Both the position numbers and the translations under genes were made by a program. A stretch of 64,000 bases of DNA from contig NZ_QAOK01000001.1 of NCBI RefSeq assembly GCF_003050865.1, positions 186,001 to 250,000 of the forward strand, in the 5' to 3' direction. Origin of the DNA: Nitrosospira multiformis. Its GTDB lineage: Bacteria; Pseudomonadota; Gammaproteobacteria; Burkholderiales; Nitrosomonadaceae. Positions 9,943 through 17,617 of the stretch are shown piece by piece; positions within the stretch are counted from its first letter, which is position 1, and each line of letters starts with the position of its first letter. The notes under the pieces are model-generated. The model worked only from the letters and a program-made list of their open reading frames with translations. It did not search any database and was not told where the DNA came from.

Positions 9943-10737
9943 ATGAAAAAAATACACAAAAATCTATGGGGAGCTACTGTCGGAGCGATGCTGGGACTGG
10001 GGATGGTTTCCGCCGCATCGGCAGCACCTGTATTTACCGTCGATCCTAGTGGACTTGGCGCTCCCAAGAGTGCTTTTGATGCCACCTTGATGAGTGGCAT
10101 CTCGTCGACGCTTCTCACCAGCGCTGCAGGAGGCCACACCGGCACAGGCTGGCTTCAGTTCACCAGTTTCAATGACCCAAATCCGGTATCCCCCCTCACC
10201 TCTGGCCTGCTAATCAACTACGGGGTCTTCCTTACTTTTACCCTGACAGATGTGCTCTCTAGCGGCACCCTTGATGGTAACGACAGCGTCAACACTCTCA
10301 CCCAACTGGATTATCAGATGTTCTATGATCCTGGGTTTGGAAATACCTTCACTTTTGCTGACGCCATGCGCGCAACTCCGAGCCCGTCCTATGTGGATGT
10401 TGGGGACAATGATATCCTGATCGCCACTGGAAGTCTGATAAGTGGCACATCGGGTTTCAACAGTGGAGGCGGAGCCTATCTGAATGCGGTCAGCACCATC
10501 GAATTAACCGATGATGGTAAAAAGTTTTTTATCGCGCCTGTCCCGTTTTTCAACATAGCCTTCTCGGAGTTCAACAATACAGGACAAGGGCCTATTAGAA
10601 ACGGTAATTTGACGTCCATCGGCCAGGCTACGGGTGGAGTAGACTTCAACAGAGTGCCGGTGCCGGAACCTGCTTCGCTTGCGCTGATCGGCGTCGGCTT
10701 GTTCGCTATGGGAGCCGTCCGTAGGCGCTATTCCTGA
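9943..10737 (+). CDS. PEP-CTERM sorting domain protein
   Basis: A 264-aa exported protein. It has a signal peptide (MKKIHKNLWG basic start, hydrophobic core, cleavage near ASAAP) and a C-terminal sorting signal VPEPASLALIGVG, followed by a second hydrophobic stretch and RRR. This is the PEP-CTERM tripartite signal, recognised by an exosortase and removed on export. The middle (about 25-235) is rich in Gly, Ser, Thr and Asn with no recognised domain, typical of these surface or matrix proteins. A sigma54-type promoter lies upstream and a strong intrinsic terminator follows. No exosortase gene is in the window. Confidence 0.93.
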   Translation: MKKIHKNLWGATVGAMLGLGMVSAASAAPVFTVDPSGLGAPKSAFDATLMSGISSTLLTSAAGGHTGTGWLQFTSFNDPNPVSPLTSGLLINYGVFLTFTLTDVLSSGTLDGNDSVNTLTQLDYQMFYDPGFGNTFTFADAMRATPSPSYVDVGDNDILIATGSLISGTSGFNSGGGAYLNAVSTIELTDDGKKFFIAPVPFFNIAFSEFNNTGQGPIRNGNLTSIGQATGGVDFNRVPVPEPASLALIGVGLFAMGAVRRRYS

Positions 10738-10764
10738 TACTTTCCCTTATCATCGGGGATGACG

Positions 10765-10797
10765 AACCCCTCCTCCCCATGGGAGGAGGGGTTTTTT
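10765..10797 (+). terminator. intrinsic terminator of PEP-CTERM gene
   Basis: A perfect 13-bp stem (AACCCCTCCTCCC at 10765-10777 with 10781-10793), 3-nt loop and a run of six T, 28 bp after the stop at 10737. This is a textbook Rho-independent terminator. Confidence 0.93.
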
Positions 10798-10850
10798 CAT
10801 AGTATATTTAATACGTCTCGCGACTCCGATTATTCTCCTCTCGCATACAC

Positions 10851-11921
10851 ATGGACATAAATTGGGTACGCAAACTTGCAGCCGTCGCCGCGCGGGCCCC
10901 GTCCGCCGATAACACACAGCCGTGGATGCTGCGTTGGAATGGCGATGAAGTGGCGATTGTCTTCGCAGGACGCGACAGGGCGAAAAGCGTATTTCCTGTC
11001 GATAGCCATGCGACATTGATTTCGGTAGGGGCGGTGATTGAAAACATACAAGCGGTGATTTCCGCCAATGCCATATCTGCTGAATGGCGCTTGCCTGCTG
11101 CCCCTGAAACCGGGCAACCCTATGCTTCCGTTACGCTGCACGGCGCTCCGGCAAACTTTGTGACACCGGAGGGGCCGCTACGGCGTCATACGAATCGCTT
11201 TCCTTTTCGTTCTGATGCGCTTCCCGAAGGACTTCTTGATCAATTGGGGAATTATCACGAAGGCCCCAGCAGAATCTCTCTGCTTGTCGATCCTGTAGAG
11301 AAATCGCGAATGGCTCGGCTGGTACAAGTATGTTCCGAAGCTCGATTTTGCACCGAGGAGTTGCATGAATGGCTGATCAGCAGTCTCCGCTTCACTCCCG
11401 CGGATGCTGCTCGTGGAGACGGACTGGATATTGCTAGTCTGGGGCTCCCGCCGGGAGGAAGGCATTTTTTTCGATTTATCGCTAATTGGAAACGAATGGC
11501 CTCACTCAACCGCCTGGGTCTTCACAAACTCATGGCTCTGATAGAAGCCTCTCTGCCCGCCAAGGCTCCGGCACTGCTCTGTATAATCGGACAAGGTAAT
11601 CCGCGGAACATCATATGCGGTGGACGTTTGATGGAGCGGGTGTGGATGGAATTGAACCTGCAGGGTATCGGCGTGCACCCCTATTATGTTGTCACAGACC
11701 AGATCAACCGGTTTTCCACAGGAAAAGTAACTGCAGGATTTGAAGCAAGGATGAGCAAGGTAGAAGAGGAAACGCGAACCCTGCTCGCGCTGCAACCCCG
11801 CGAAATGCTGCACATGATCCTGCGCATCGGCTATCCCAAACTGAGCCCGGTCAGATCCGAAAGGTTGCCCTTGGAGACAATATTCCAGGATGCCAGAGCA
11901 TCCTCGTCCGCGCTATTCTGA
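10851..11921 (+). CDS. nitroreductase-like FMN protein (Acg / Rv1355c C-terminal type)
   Basis: A 356-aa protein of the Acg-like nitroreductase group. The N terminus carries APSADNTQPW (about residues 16-25), the FMN-binding signature of this fold. RRHTNRFPFR (about 109-118) and the C-terminal IGYPK match the second half of the duplicated nitroreductase fold. No signal peptide is seen. It is separated from the PEP-CTERM gene by a terminator and from the FeeM-like gene by about 650 bp. In Mycobacterium Rv1355c a ThiF-like domain and this nitroreductase-like domain are fused; here a separate ThiF-like gene lies 3 kb downstream on the other strand. The substrate is unknown. Confidence 0.82.
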   Translation: MDINWVRKLAAVAARAPSADNTQPWMLRWNGDEVAIVFAGRDRAKSVFPVDSHATLISVGAVIENIQAVISANAISAEWRLPAAPETGQPYASVTLHGAPANFVTPEGPLRRHTNRFPFRSDALPEGLLDQLGNYHEGPSRISLLVDPVEKSRMARLVQVCSEARFCTEELHEWLISSLRFTPADAARGDGLDIASLGLPPGGRHFFRFIANWKRMASLNRLGLHKLMALIEASLPAKAPALLCIIGQGNPRNIICGGRLMERVWMELNLQGIGVHPYYVVTDQINRFSTGKVTAGFEARMSKVEEETRTLLALQPREMLHMILRIGYPKLSPVRSERLPLETIFQDARASSSALF

Positions 11922-12577
11922 ATTGCCACCTTCCGAAGATTGCCAAGCTCTCGACGATCCGTATTTCCAAAAATATCAGCGAACAGTTGGAGCAACGCTC
12001 TGACCGGTCGCAACGTGCAATTTACATTGGTAGCATGAGAATACCAATAGGCGCAACCCCACCGTCAGTACGATGACTCTGCAAGCCTTAAAGCTTAAAA
12101 TCGCAGTTCTCCCATCCCCATTGATCATCCTCTCCGGTCTCCCCTAATCTTAGCCGGTATACCGAATTTCCAAAAGAAAAAGAATTTTTACTGTTTTTTC
12201 TTGTCGCTTTTAAGAGACAAGAAAATAAACGAAAAAACAACCAATTATCATTACACGCTGATTTCTGGCCCCGTTTGGCGACATATTTTACCTTTGACAC
12301 CGCTTCTCACCGCCTGATTCTAACGATATAAAAGCCTGGCACGGTTTGTGCTTGATCTAAGGCAGGCAAGATTGCCTCTAACGTTCGTTGCTGTCATTGA
12401 TTTCAAACAGAGCAACAGAATTCCCGGCAACCTGCTCTCACCGTTCATTCCGTAATCACTTTTTTCACCGCCCGTTAAGAAGCTTGCGTAGCGCTAAAGA
12501 ACAAGGCAATCCCATCGCCTATAACATCCAGCGCGGCATTCCGGATTCTGCTAATGGGCAAACTCAGGAATACGATA
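11922..12577. other. 656-bp intergenic region upstream of the FeeM-like gene
   Basis: AT-rich stretch without a supported gene. It contains an imperfect terminator-like hairpin (TTTTCTTGTC at 12196-12205 pairing with 12216-12225) and a sigma54-type promoter at 12337-12354. The roughly 220 bp between promoter and start codon is a long leader. Confidence 0.5.
12337..12354 (+). promoter_or_regulatory. sigma54-type (-24/-12) promoter of FeeM-like gene
   Basis: TGGCACGGTTTGTGCTTG contains the exact TGGCACG -24 block, and GG is 10 bases from GC. It is followed by a leader of about 220 bp before the ATG at 12578. The same motif precedes two PEP-CTERM genes nearby. Confidence 0.75.
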
Positions 12578-13345
12578 ATGCAATTACATCATAACGAAAA
12601 TGGTTTTAAGGGGACTTATTTACCGCCATCTGTGGACCCATTTACGGATGAGAATCGAGGCATTCGTATCACCGATCCCAAATGTATTTTTATGCAAGGC
12701 AATTACAGTATTTGCGTGGCAAATTCACCCCGGCGTTGCAGTATGGTGAACAAACTAATCAAGAGCATGTACTCCTGGCGGGGTTATCATACTGAGAATA
12801 CAATCATTTCATCCCGCGATCCCAATCAACTCACGCTTGAGGCATCGATCGGACGACAAGTTGTCGGCACACTTACGATCGGGTCTGATTCAACAGAGGG
12901 CCTCCTGGTTGATGCGCTGTATGGGGGGGAAATCATGGCTCTACGCGCTGAAAATCGGAAAATTTGCGAGCTTTCCAAACTCGCAATTAATCCCGATCAT
13001 GGATCGAAGGAGTTGCTTGCTTCCCTGTTTAATCTCGCTTATATATACGGGCGCATTGTCGAAAAGGCGACGGATTTCGTGATTGAGGTTAATCCGCGCC
13101 ACGCGGCCTACTATAAGCGCTTGTTGGGATTCCAACAGATCGGTGAAACTCGCACCTGTCAACGGGTCAACGCCCCTGCGGTGCTATTGCATCTGGATCT
13201 GGACTATGTCGACCGAGAGGTTTCCGGGCTGGCCGGCACACGCGAACCCAAGCAAAGATCACTTTACGCTTATTTCCTCACCGGGCCAGAGGAATACAGA
13301 GTGGCACACACCCTCGAACGCTATGTTCAGGCCTCCCTTAACTGA
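12578..13345 (+). CDS. FeeM-like N-acyl amino acid synthase (GNAT fold)
   Basis: A 255-aa protein of the N-acyl amino acid synthase / autoinducer-synthase-like acyltransferase group. FeeM joins an acyl group from acyl-ACP to an amino acid such as tyrosine. Supporting segments are CELSKLAI (core beta-strand and acceptor region), VNPRHAAYYKRLLGF (acetyltransferase-type C-terminal helix) and TCQRVNAPAVLLHL near residue 190-200, a hallmark of this family. Start: the ATG at 12578 has CAGGA about 8 bases upstream; an ATG at 12554 would add eight residues with a poorer site. It has its own sigma54-type promoter. It is not the same subfamily as the acyltransferase at 22953. The product is not predictable from sequence. 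Confidence 0.8.
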   Translation: MQLHHNENGFKGTYLPPSVDPFTDENRGIRITDPKCIFMQGNYSICVANSPRRCSMVNKLIKSMYSWRGYHTENTIISSRDPNQLTLEASIGRQVVGTLTIGSDSTEGLLVDALYGGEIMALRAENRKICELSKLAINPDHGSKELLASLFNLAYIYGRIVEKATDFVIEVNPRHAAYYKRLLGFQQIGETRTCQRVNAPAVLLHLDLDYVDREVSGLAGTREPKQRSLYAYFLTGPEEYRVAHTLERYVQASLN

Positions 13346-13660
13346 GTAACAGGCATGGGAACAAACAGGCAACAACCAAGCGGAATCTCTGGCGGGTCAG
13401 CGTGAAATTCTAGACTTATTACTGCCTTTTAAATCCTTATCTCATTGATGGATGCAATGGATTGGGATAAGACTTTAGTAGGATAAGCAGTAGAAATTCT
13501 TAACACGTGAGTGAAGCACAATCCTCGGGCGCTACGTGCTGCAACCCTGAAGCCACTGCCTCTTGTTCGCTTGTACCATGCCGACTTTCCAGGTTAAGAG
13601 CAAAAAAGCCTCCAGGATGTGGAGGCTTTTTTTCAAAGCTGAAGGATTCAGCATACTTTC
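13346..13660. other. convergent intergenic region
   Basis: Lies between the 3' ends of the FeeM-like gene and the minus-strand PEP-CTERM gene. It contains one bidirectional terminator (13602-13632). I see no other supported feature. Confidence 0.6.
13602..13632 (-). terminator. bidirectional terminator of the second PEP-CTERM gene
   Basis: AAAAAAGCCTCCA (13602-13614) pairs perfectly with 13620-13632 around a 5-nt loop, with A and T runs on the two sides. It works on either strand. It lies 28 bp after the minus-strand stop at 13661 and may also end the plus-strand FeeM-like transcript. Confidence 0.9.
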
Positions 13661-14602
13661 TTACACCCTTCTGCGGACAGCGCCCATACCGAGCAGGCCC
13701 AGGCCCAGAAGAGCCAAGGTTGCGGGTTCCGGAATTTGAGGAGCTTTCGTGAAGTCAATGTCGCTATGTGCGAAGCCGCCGTCTGCAATTACACCGGCAT
13801 TCAAGCCCTGACCACCCTGCACAGTGCCGGAGCCAAGGACGCCGAGCATGCCATCCAAGACGCCGCCATTAGGATCCAACGGCGCGTTAGCGCAAAGCGA
13901 TGCGAAGAAGCCGGAGCATGCCTGGAGACCGTATGAATTGGGTCCACTATCCAGGATACTGAGACCAAAATTGACGTTTGCGGCAGTGAAGCCGGTACCG
14001 GAGTCCAAGACAAGGGGTATGTTGGTTTGCGCATTCAGAGCAACCCAAAACTCATCTCCGTCTCCTGAGGTAAACCCATCCACCTCAAACAGGCTACCCC
14101 CACTCGCTCTGGAAATACAATCCGCCATACTGGTACAGTTTGTGGCGCCGAGGACGTCAAGATTTTGGGTATCGTCCAGCCACAAAGCAGCTACCGCCCC
14201 GCCGCCTGCGCCTCCTCCTGTCACAGTAATTCCGGCGGGAAGGAGAGAGTTTAAACCGGGGCCATAAGGGCTGAAGATCATGTCATTAGCGCCACCCGCG
14301 CCATCCAGATCAGTGAAGCCAGTCAGGGTGACCGCTGCGATCCCGCTCAGTTCCTGGGGTGCAAGACTGACAGACGCGGTGCCAAAGACATCTACAGTCT
14401 GATCTATTTCAAAAACGGCGATCAGAGTGTCGCCGACATCAAAGGTATCTGGCGTACCGTTACCGTCCAGGATGAAGTCCACGTCATTATCTTCAAATTT
14501 GGTAAGAGGACTAAAAAGGGTAACGGCAGCAACTGATGATCCAGCAACAAGCGCCAACCCCAGTCCCACGGCAGCAACAATCGGTTTCAATTTCGTATTC
14601 AT
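13661..14602 (-). CDS. PEP-CTERM sorting domain protein
   Basis: A 313-aa exported protein with a signal peptide (MNTKLKPIVAAVGLGLALVA, cleavage near SSVAA). A C-terminal IPEPATLALLGLGLLGMG followed by RRR forms the PEP-CTERM signal. The body is Asp-, Gly- and Ala-rich and contains two cysteine pairs (CTSMADC near residue 160 and CSGFFASLC near 235) that could form disulfides after export. No known domain is recognised between the signals. It is monocistronic, with a sigma54-type promoter at 14725-14708 and a strong terminator at 13602-13632. It is not a close paralogue of the PEP-CTERM protein at 9943. Confidence 0.93.
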   Translation of the reverse strand: MNTKLKPIVAAVGLGLALVAGSSVAAVTLFSPLTKFEDNDVDFILDGNGTPDTFDVGDTLIAVFEIDQTVDVFGTASVSLAPQELSGIAAVTLTGFTDLDGAGGANDMIFSPYGPGLNSLLPAGITVTGGGAGGGAVAALWLDDTQNLDVLGATNCTSMADCISRASGGSLFEVDGFTSGDGDEFWVALNAQTNIPLVLDSGTGFTAANVNFGLSILDSGPNSYGLQACSGFFASLCANAPLDPNGGVLDGMLGVLGSGTVQGGQGLNAGVIADGGFAHSDIDFTKAPQIPEPATLALLGLGLLGMGAVRRRV

Positions 14603-14707
14603 GATTCGTCCCTATAAAGATTAAACTAATCAGTTTTTTTACAGTAACCTTTTTGCAGTTTTACAGCGGCCACAACGCAACTCCTTAGGCAACTGTCGAT
14701 CTAACTG

Positions 14708-14725
14708 CAAGCATGCATCGTGCCA
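14708..14725 (-). promoter_or_regulatory. sigma54-type (-24/-12) promoter of PEP-CTERM gene
   Basis: Read on the minus strand the site is TGGCACGATGCATGCTTG, with GG and GC 10 bases apart, about 106 bp before the ATG at 14602. It is the third copy of this motif in 5 kb, always upstream of a gene tied to the PEP-CTERM region. Confidence 0.75.
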
Positions 14726-15031
14726 TAAAGTAGGCAGGACAATGTAATTGTCTGAATAATAATAATAATAAAATTTACCGCATTTCAGCTTTCAGCTCTT
14801 GAAAGGTCTTGAAAGGTTTTATCAGGGCAAATATGTAAAGAAATTCGACAAACAGGTCGAAGTGTCGCTGTGATCCATGTTCCAAGATATTCCACCGCGG
14901 AATGTGCAGAGTATTTCCCCCTAGAATGTGCAGAGGAACCGGTTGTAATGGCCTGCTGGGAGGCGAATGACGGAGAAAACGAGCCGATTCAGCGATCCGA
15001 ATCCATCCAGAAGATAGGGCGCAGTGCAAGA

Positions 15032-15163
15032 ATGGCGACAATTACTGTAAAATTTATCGACCGGCGCGAAAGATATTACCCTGAGAGCACGGCCGTACAA
15101 GATTTCCTGTCCTCGGAAGTCATCGCGGTTGTGCCTCGGTGGAAAACCGGGAAAACGGGATGA
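15032..15163 (+). CDS. possible 43-aa small protein (uncertain)
   Basis: A short open frame converging on the ThiF-like gene. It starts MATITVKFIDRRERYYPES and continues TAVQDFL, then ends in KTGKTG. The order strand, turn, strand, P-x-S/T-x-V, helix recalls the first half of ThiS/MoaD beta-grasp sulfur carriers, which partner ThiF-type enzymes. However, it is much shorter than ThiS (about 65 aa), lacks the terminal GG and has a weak ribosome site. It may be a chance frame. Confidence 0.2.
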   Translation: MATITVKFIDRRERYYPESTAVQDFLSSEVIAVVPRWKTGKTG

Positions 15164-15194
15164 AGGAGGGCTATCTCGGAAAGATATTGAAGGT

Positions 15195-16073
15195 TCAGCC
15201 GAGGCCCAGCTTGCGGCGCCCAATCGAGATTGCGAGACGGTTTAAAGGATTGCGATTCCCCCATGGCCGCCACGTAAGCGCCAGCCTGTTGAGGTACCCG
15301 TCAAAGTGATATCCTTTCGGCGCCGCTCGAACCGGGCCTCGTCCAAGGAGGATTTTCAGGGCTTCGGTCGCTGCAGCGCCGGCGCAGAACTGGCAGGCCA
15401 TGATTGTGGATGGACCCCTGCGGCTCGCCAAGTCGACCGTGGACGGGTCCGCCAGATAGCGCATTTGTAGCCTCGCCGGCGCGAGGCCCATGAGAAAGCG
15501 CAAAGGTTTTTCCGCTTCGGTACCCTCGTCGAGGTGAAAATAATCGTCAAAGCTCATACCCCCTGGCAGAAAATTGAGCACAGCCGCACCCATGCCCAGA
15601 GGGGCGGCAGTCACGGCAGGCACGCCTTTTGCTTCACAGGCGGAAAAAACCTGCTGTCGAATCTGGAAGGCGAAGAAATCGAGTCCATCGATGTAAATAT
15701 CCACTCCTCCGAGAAAGCTGTCGAGGTTATCGGGGGTGACTCCTTCAGCGAATCCTGTAATTTCTAGCTCGGGGTTGATATCCCGCGCCTGTTGTATCAT
15801 GACTTCCAGCTTTGCGCGGCCAAGCGTACTGACGCCAGCCCCAATCTGTCGATTGAAGTTCGCGAGATCGTAGGTATCGAAATCCGCCAAGTGGAATTTG
15901 CCTATGCCCAGCCGGCAGAGCGTCAAAAGATGCACACCGCCCACCCCCCCCAGGCCGGCGATCGCTATCCGCTTCTGGCGTAGCTCATCCTGCTCTCGCC
16001 GCGTCACCCAGCCGATGTTGCGGGAAAATGCCTCGTTATAGATAAAGGATTTGGTATCCATAGCGTCTTTCAT
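15195..16073 (-). CDS. ThiF/HesA/MoeB-family (E1-like) adenylyltransferase
   Basis: A 292-aa E1-like enzyme. Near residue 40 is the nucleotide-binding loop GLGGVGG, then DFDTYDLANFNRQ, the acidic and Arg motif that binds ATP-Mg in ThiF, MoeB and ubiquitin E1s. MACQFCAGAAATEALK lies near residue 225 and holds one CxxC; the two paired CxxC zinc motifs of classical MoeB/ThiF are not both present. Such enzymes adenylate a C-terminal carboxylate, usually of a ubiquitin-like partner. It resembles the N-terminal half of Rv1355c-type ThiF-nitroreductase fusions, whose other half is represented by the gene at 10851. An ATG at 16061 is an alternative start. Confidence 0.87.
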   Translation of the reverse strand: MKDAMDTKSFIYNEAFSRNIGWVTRREQDELRQKRIAIAGLGGVGGVHLLTLCRLGIGKFHLADFDTYDLANFNRQIGAGVSTLGRAKLEVMIQQARDINPELEITGFAEGVTPDNLDSFLGGVDIYIDGLDFFAFQIRQQVFSACEAKGVPAVTAAPLGMGAAVLNFLPGGMSFDDYFHLDEGTEAEKPLRFLMGLAPARLQMRYLADPSTVDLASRRGPSTIMACQFCAGAAATEALKILLGRGPVRAAPKGYHFDGYLNRLALTWRPWGNRNPLNRLAISIGRRKLGLG

Positions 16074-16375
16074 TAAAAGATTTTACGACCGATGCGTGCG
16101 ACAATTTACCTCGGGTTCGGTTAAATACCTGCATTTTAAATCGGACGCAGGGGAATAATTCTTAAGACGAGAGGGGATGGGAAGACAACAAAGATGCTTT
16201 CGAGCACGACGATTGTATACAGTAAACGCTTTCGCCGCATAGGATAAACTTTCAGAATTTGGTTTAAATATACGCTCAACCAAATGATGGGTCAACGCGA
16301 CAGGAAGTGGGGCCGAAGGCCGGTATACTAACAATATATAACTATAACCTTGATAATGAGTAGAAGGACGTCCTC
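16074..16375. other. divergent intergenic region
   Basis: A 302-bp AT-rich region between the ThiF-like gene (minus) and the ABC permease operon (plus). It should carry both promoters, but I cannot point to a clear -10/-35 pair or sigma54 site. Confidence 0.5.
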
Positions 16376-17605
16376 GTGAAAATATTCTGGCTCGATTTCA
16401 AACTGGCCTATCGCAATATCGCACGTCAAAAACGGCGCAGCATGATCGCTATTGGCGCCGTTACGTTCGGCATCTCAGCCCTTATCCTGGCAAATGGTTT
16501 CATTGCCTGGATTTTCCTGGATTTCCGGGAATCAACCATCAACTCGCACCTGGGCCACCTGCAAATCACGCGTCCGGGCTACTTTGAGGCAGGCAAGGCC
16601 GACCCCAATGCCTTTCTGCTTCCGCAAGCCATGCCCGAACTCGAGAAGGGGGGAGAGTCCCATCGCATAAAAACTGTCGCGCCTCGGCTCTCGTTCAGCG
16701 GCTTGATCAGCCATGGCGAATCCACCGTTTCCTTTATCGGTGACGGGGTCAGTCCCCAAGAACAAGCAGTATTCGGCAATGCCGTACAAATCTCGGCAGG
16801 CCAGAACCTTTCCGCTGAACATTCATCAGGGATCATAGTAGGCGAGGGACTTGCACGCAATCTTGGTGTCAAGGTTGGCGATCATGTCATACTGCTGGCT
16901 ACAACCGCGTCGAGAGGAACGAACGCGGTAGAAGTTACCATCCGAGGCCTGTTCTCCACGGTTACCAAATCTTATGATGATGCTGCTATTCGCGTCCCCA
17001 TCGAGATGGCGCACCGGCTCCTGCGTACTAACGGTGCCCATGTATGGGCGGTGTTGCTGAATGACACAGCACAAACTGATACCATGCTTACAGCATTGCG
17101 CAACAAATTGAAAAATGATGACCTGGAGATTGTTCCCTGGTATTCGCTGGCGGATTTCTATAACAAAACTGTGTCCCTGTTCACCAAGCAAATTCACGGT
17201 ATCCGAATAATCATCGCCATCATTATCCTTCTTAGCATTACCAACACGATGACAATGAATGTTATGGAGCGGATAGGTGAAATCGGCACTTCCCTCGCCC
17301 TAGGGGTGAAGCGCATAGGCATCATGCGCCTTTTCCTGGCAGAAGGCATTCTCATCGGGAGTGCAGGCGGGTTGCTGGGACTAGCACTAGGGCTGCTGTT
17401 GAGTGGGGTCATCTCCAGCATTGGAATTCCCATGCCCCCTCCCCCCGGCATGGCGAGAGGCTATACCGGGCAGATTCTGGTTACTCCAGACATAGCGCTG
17501 CAATCGTTGGCACTTGCCATCGGCACCACTCTCGCTGCCAGCATCTACCCGGCTTGGCGCGCATCGCGAATGAATATCGTCGATGCGCTGCGCCACAACC
17601 GATAG
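16376..17605 (+). CDS. ABC transporter permease, FtsX/MacB-type (first of pair)
   Basis: A 409-aa inner-membrane permease of the LolC/E-MacB class. One N-terminal membrane segment (about 20-45) is followed by a periplasmic MacB-like domain (about 50-270), then three C-terminal membrane segments of the FtsX domain (about 278-395). IPMPPPPGMARGYTG lies between the last two membrane segments and recurs in the next gene, so the two are paralogues probably forming a heterodimer. The start is a GTG with AAGGA upstream. It is 12 bp ahead of the second permease. The matching ATPase is encoded 3 kb away on the opposite strand. Confidence 0.9.
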   Translation: MKIFWLDFKLAYRNIARQKRRSMIAIGAVTFGISALILANGFIAWIFLDFRESTINSHLGHLQITRPGYFEAGKADPNAFLLPQAMPELEKGGESHRIKTVAPRLSFSGLISHGESTVSFIGDGVSPQEQAVFGNAVQISAGQNLSAEHSSGIIVGEGLARNLGVKVGDHVILLATTASRGTNAVEVTIRGLFSTVTKSYDDAAIRVPIEMAHRLLRTNGAHVWAVLLNDTAQTDTMLTALRNKLKNDDLEIVPWYSLADFYNKTVSLFTKQIHGIRIIIAIIILLSITNTMTMNVMERIGEIGTSLALGVKRIGIMRLFLAEGILIGSAGGLLGLALGLLLSGVISSIGIPMPPPPGMARGYTGQILVTPDIALQSLALAIGTTLAASIYPAWRASRMNIVDALRHNR

Positions 17606-17617
17606 CACCCGACAGCG

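Larger units (their letters stand above)
14603..15194. other. intergenic region between PEP-CTERM gene and ThiF-like gene
   Basis: A 592-bp region. It holds the sigma54-type promoter (14708-14725), an (AAT)5 run at 14755-14769, a short direct repeat AATGTGCAGAG at 14901-14911 and 14925-14935, and one small plus-strand open frame at 15032-15163 discussed separately. No secure gene. Confidence 0.5.

Noticed and set aside
12196-12225. TTTTCTTGTC inverted repeat as terminator of the nitroreductase gene
   Set aside because: AT-rich stem with a 10-nt loop, almost 280 bp after the stop; weak as a terminator.
14755-14769. (AAT)5 microsatellite
   Set aside because: Short and outside any gene or clear promoter element; not enough to suggest phase variation.
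14901-14935. Direct repeat AATGTGCAGAG
   Set aside because: Only two copies of 11 bp in a gene-poor stretch; probably a local duplication without function.
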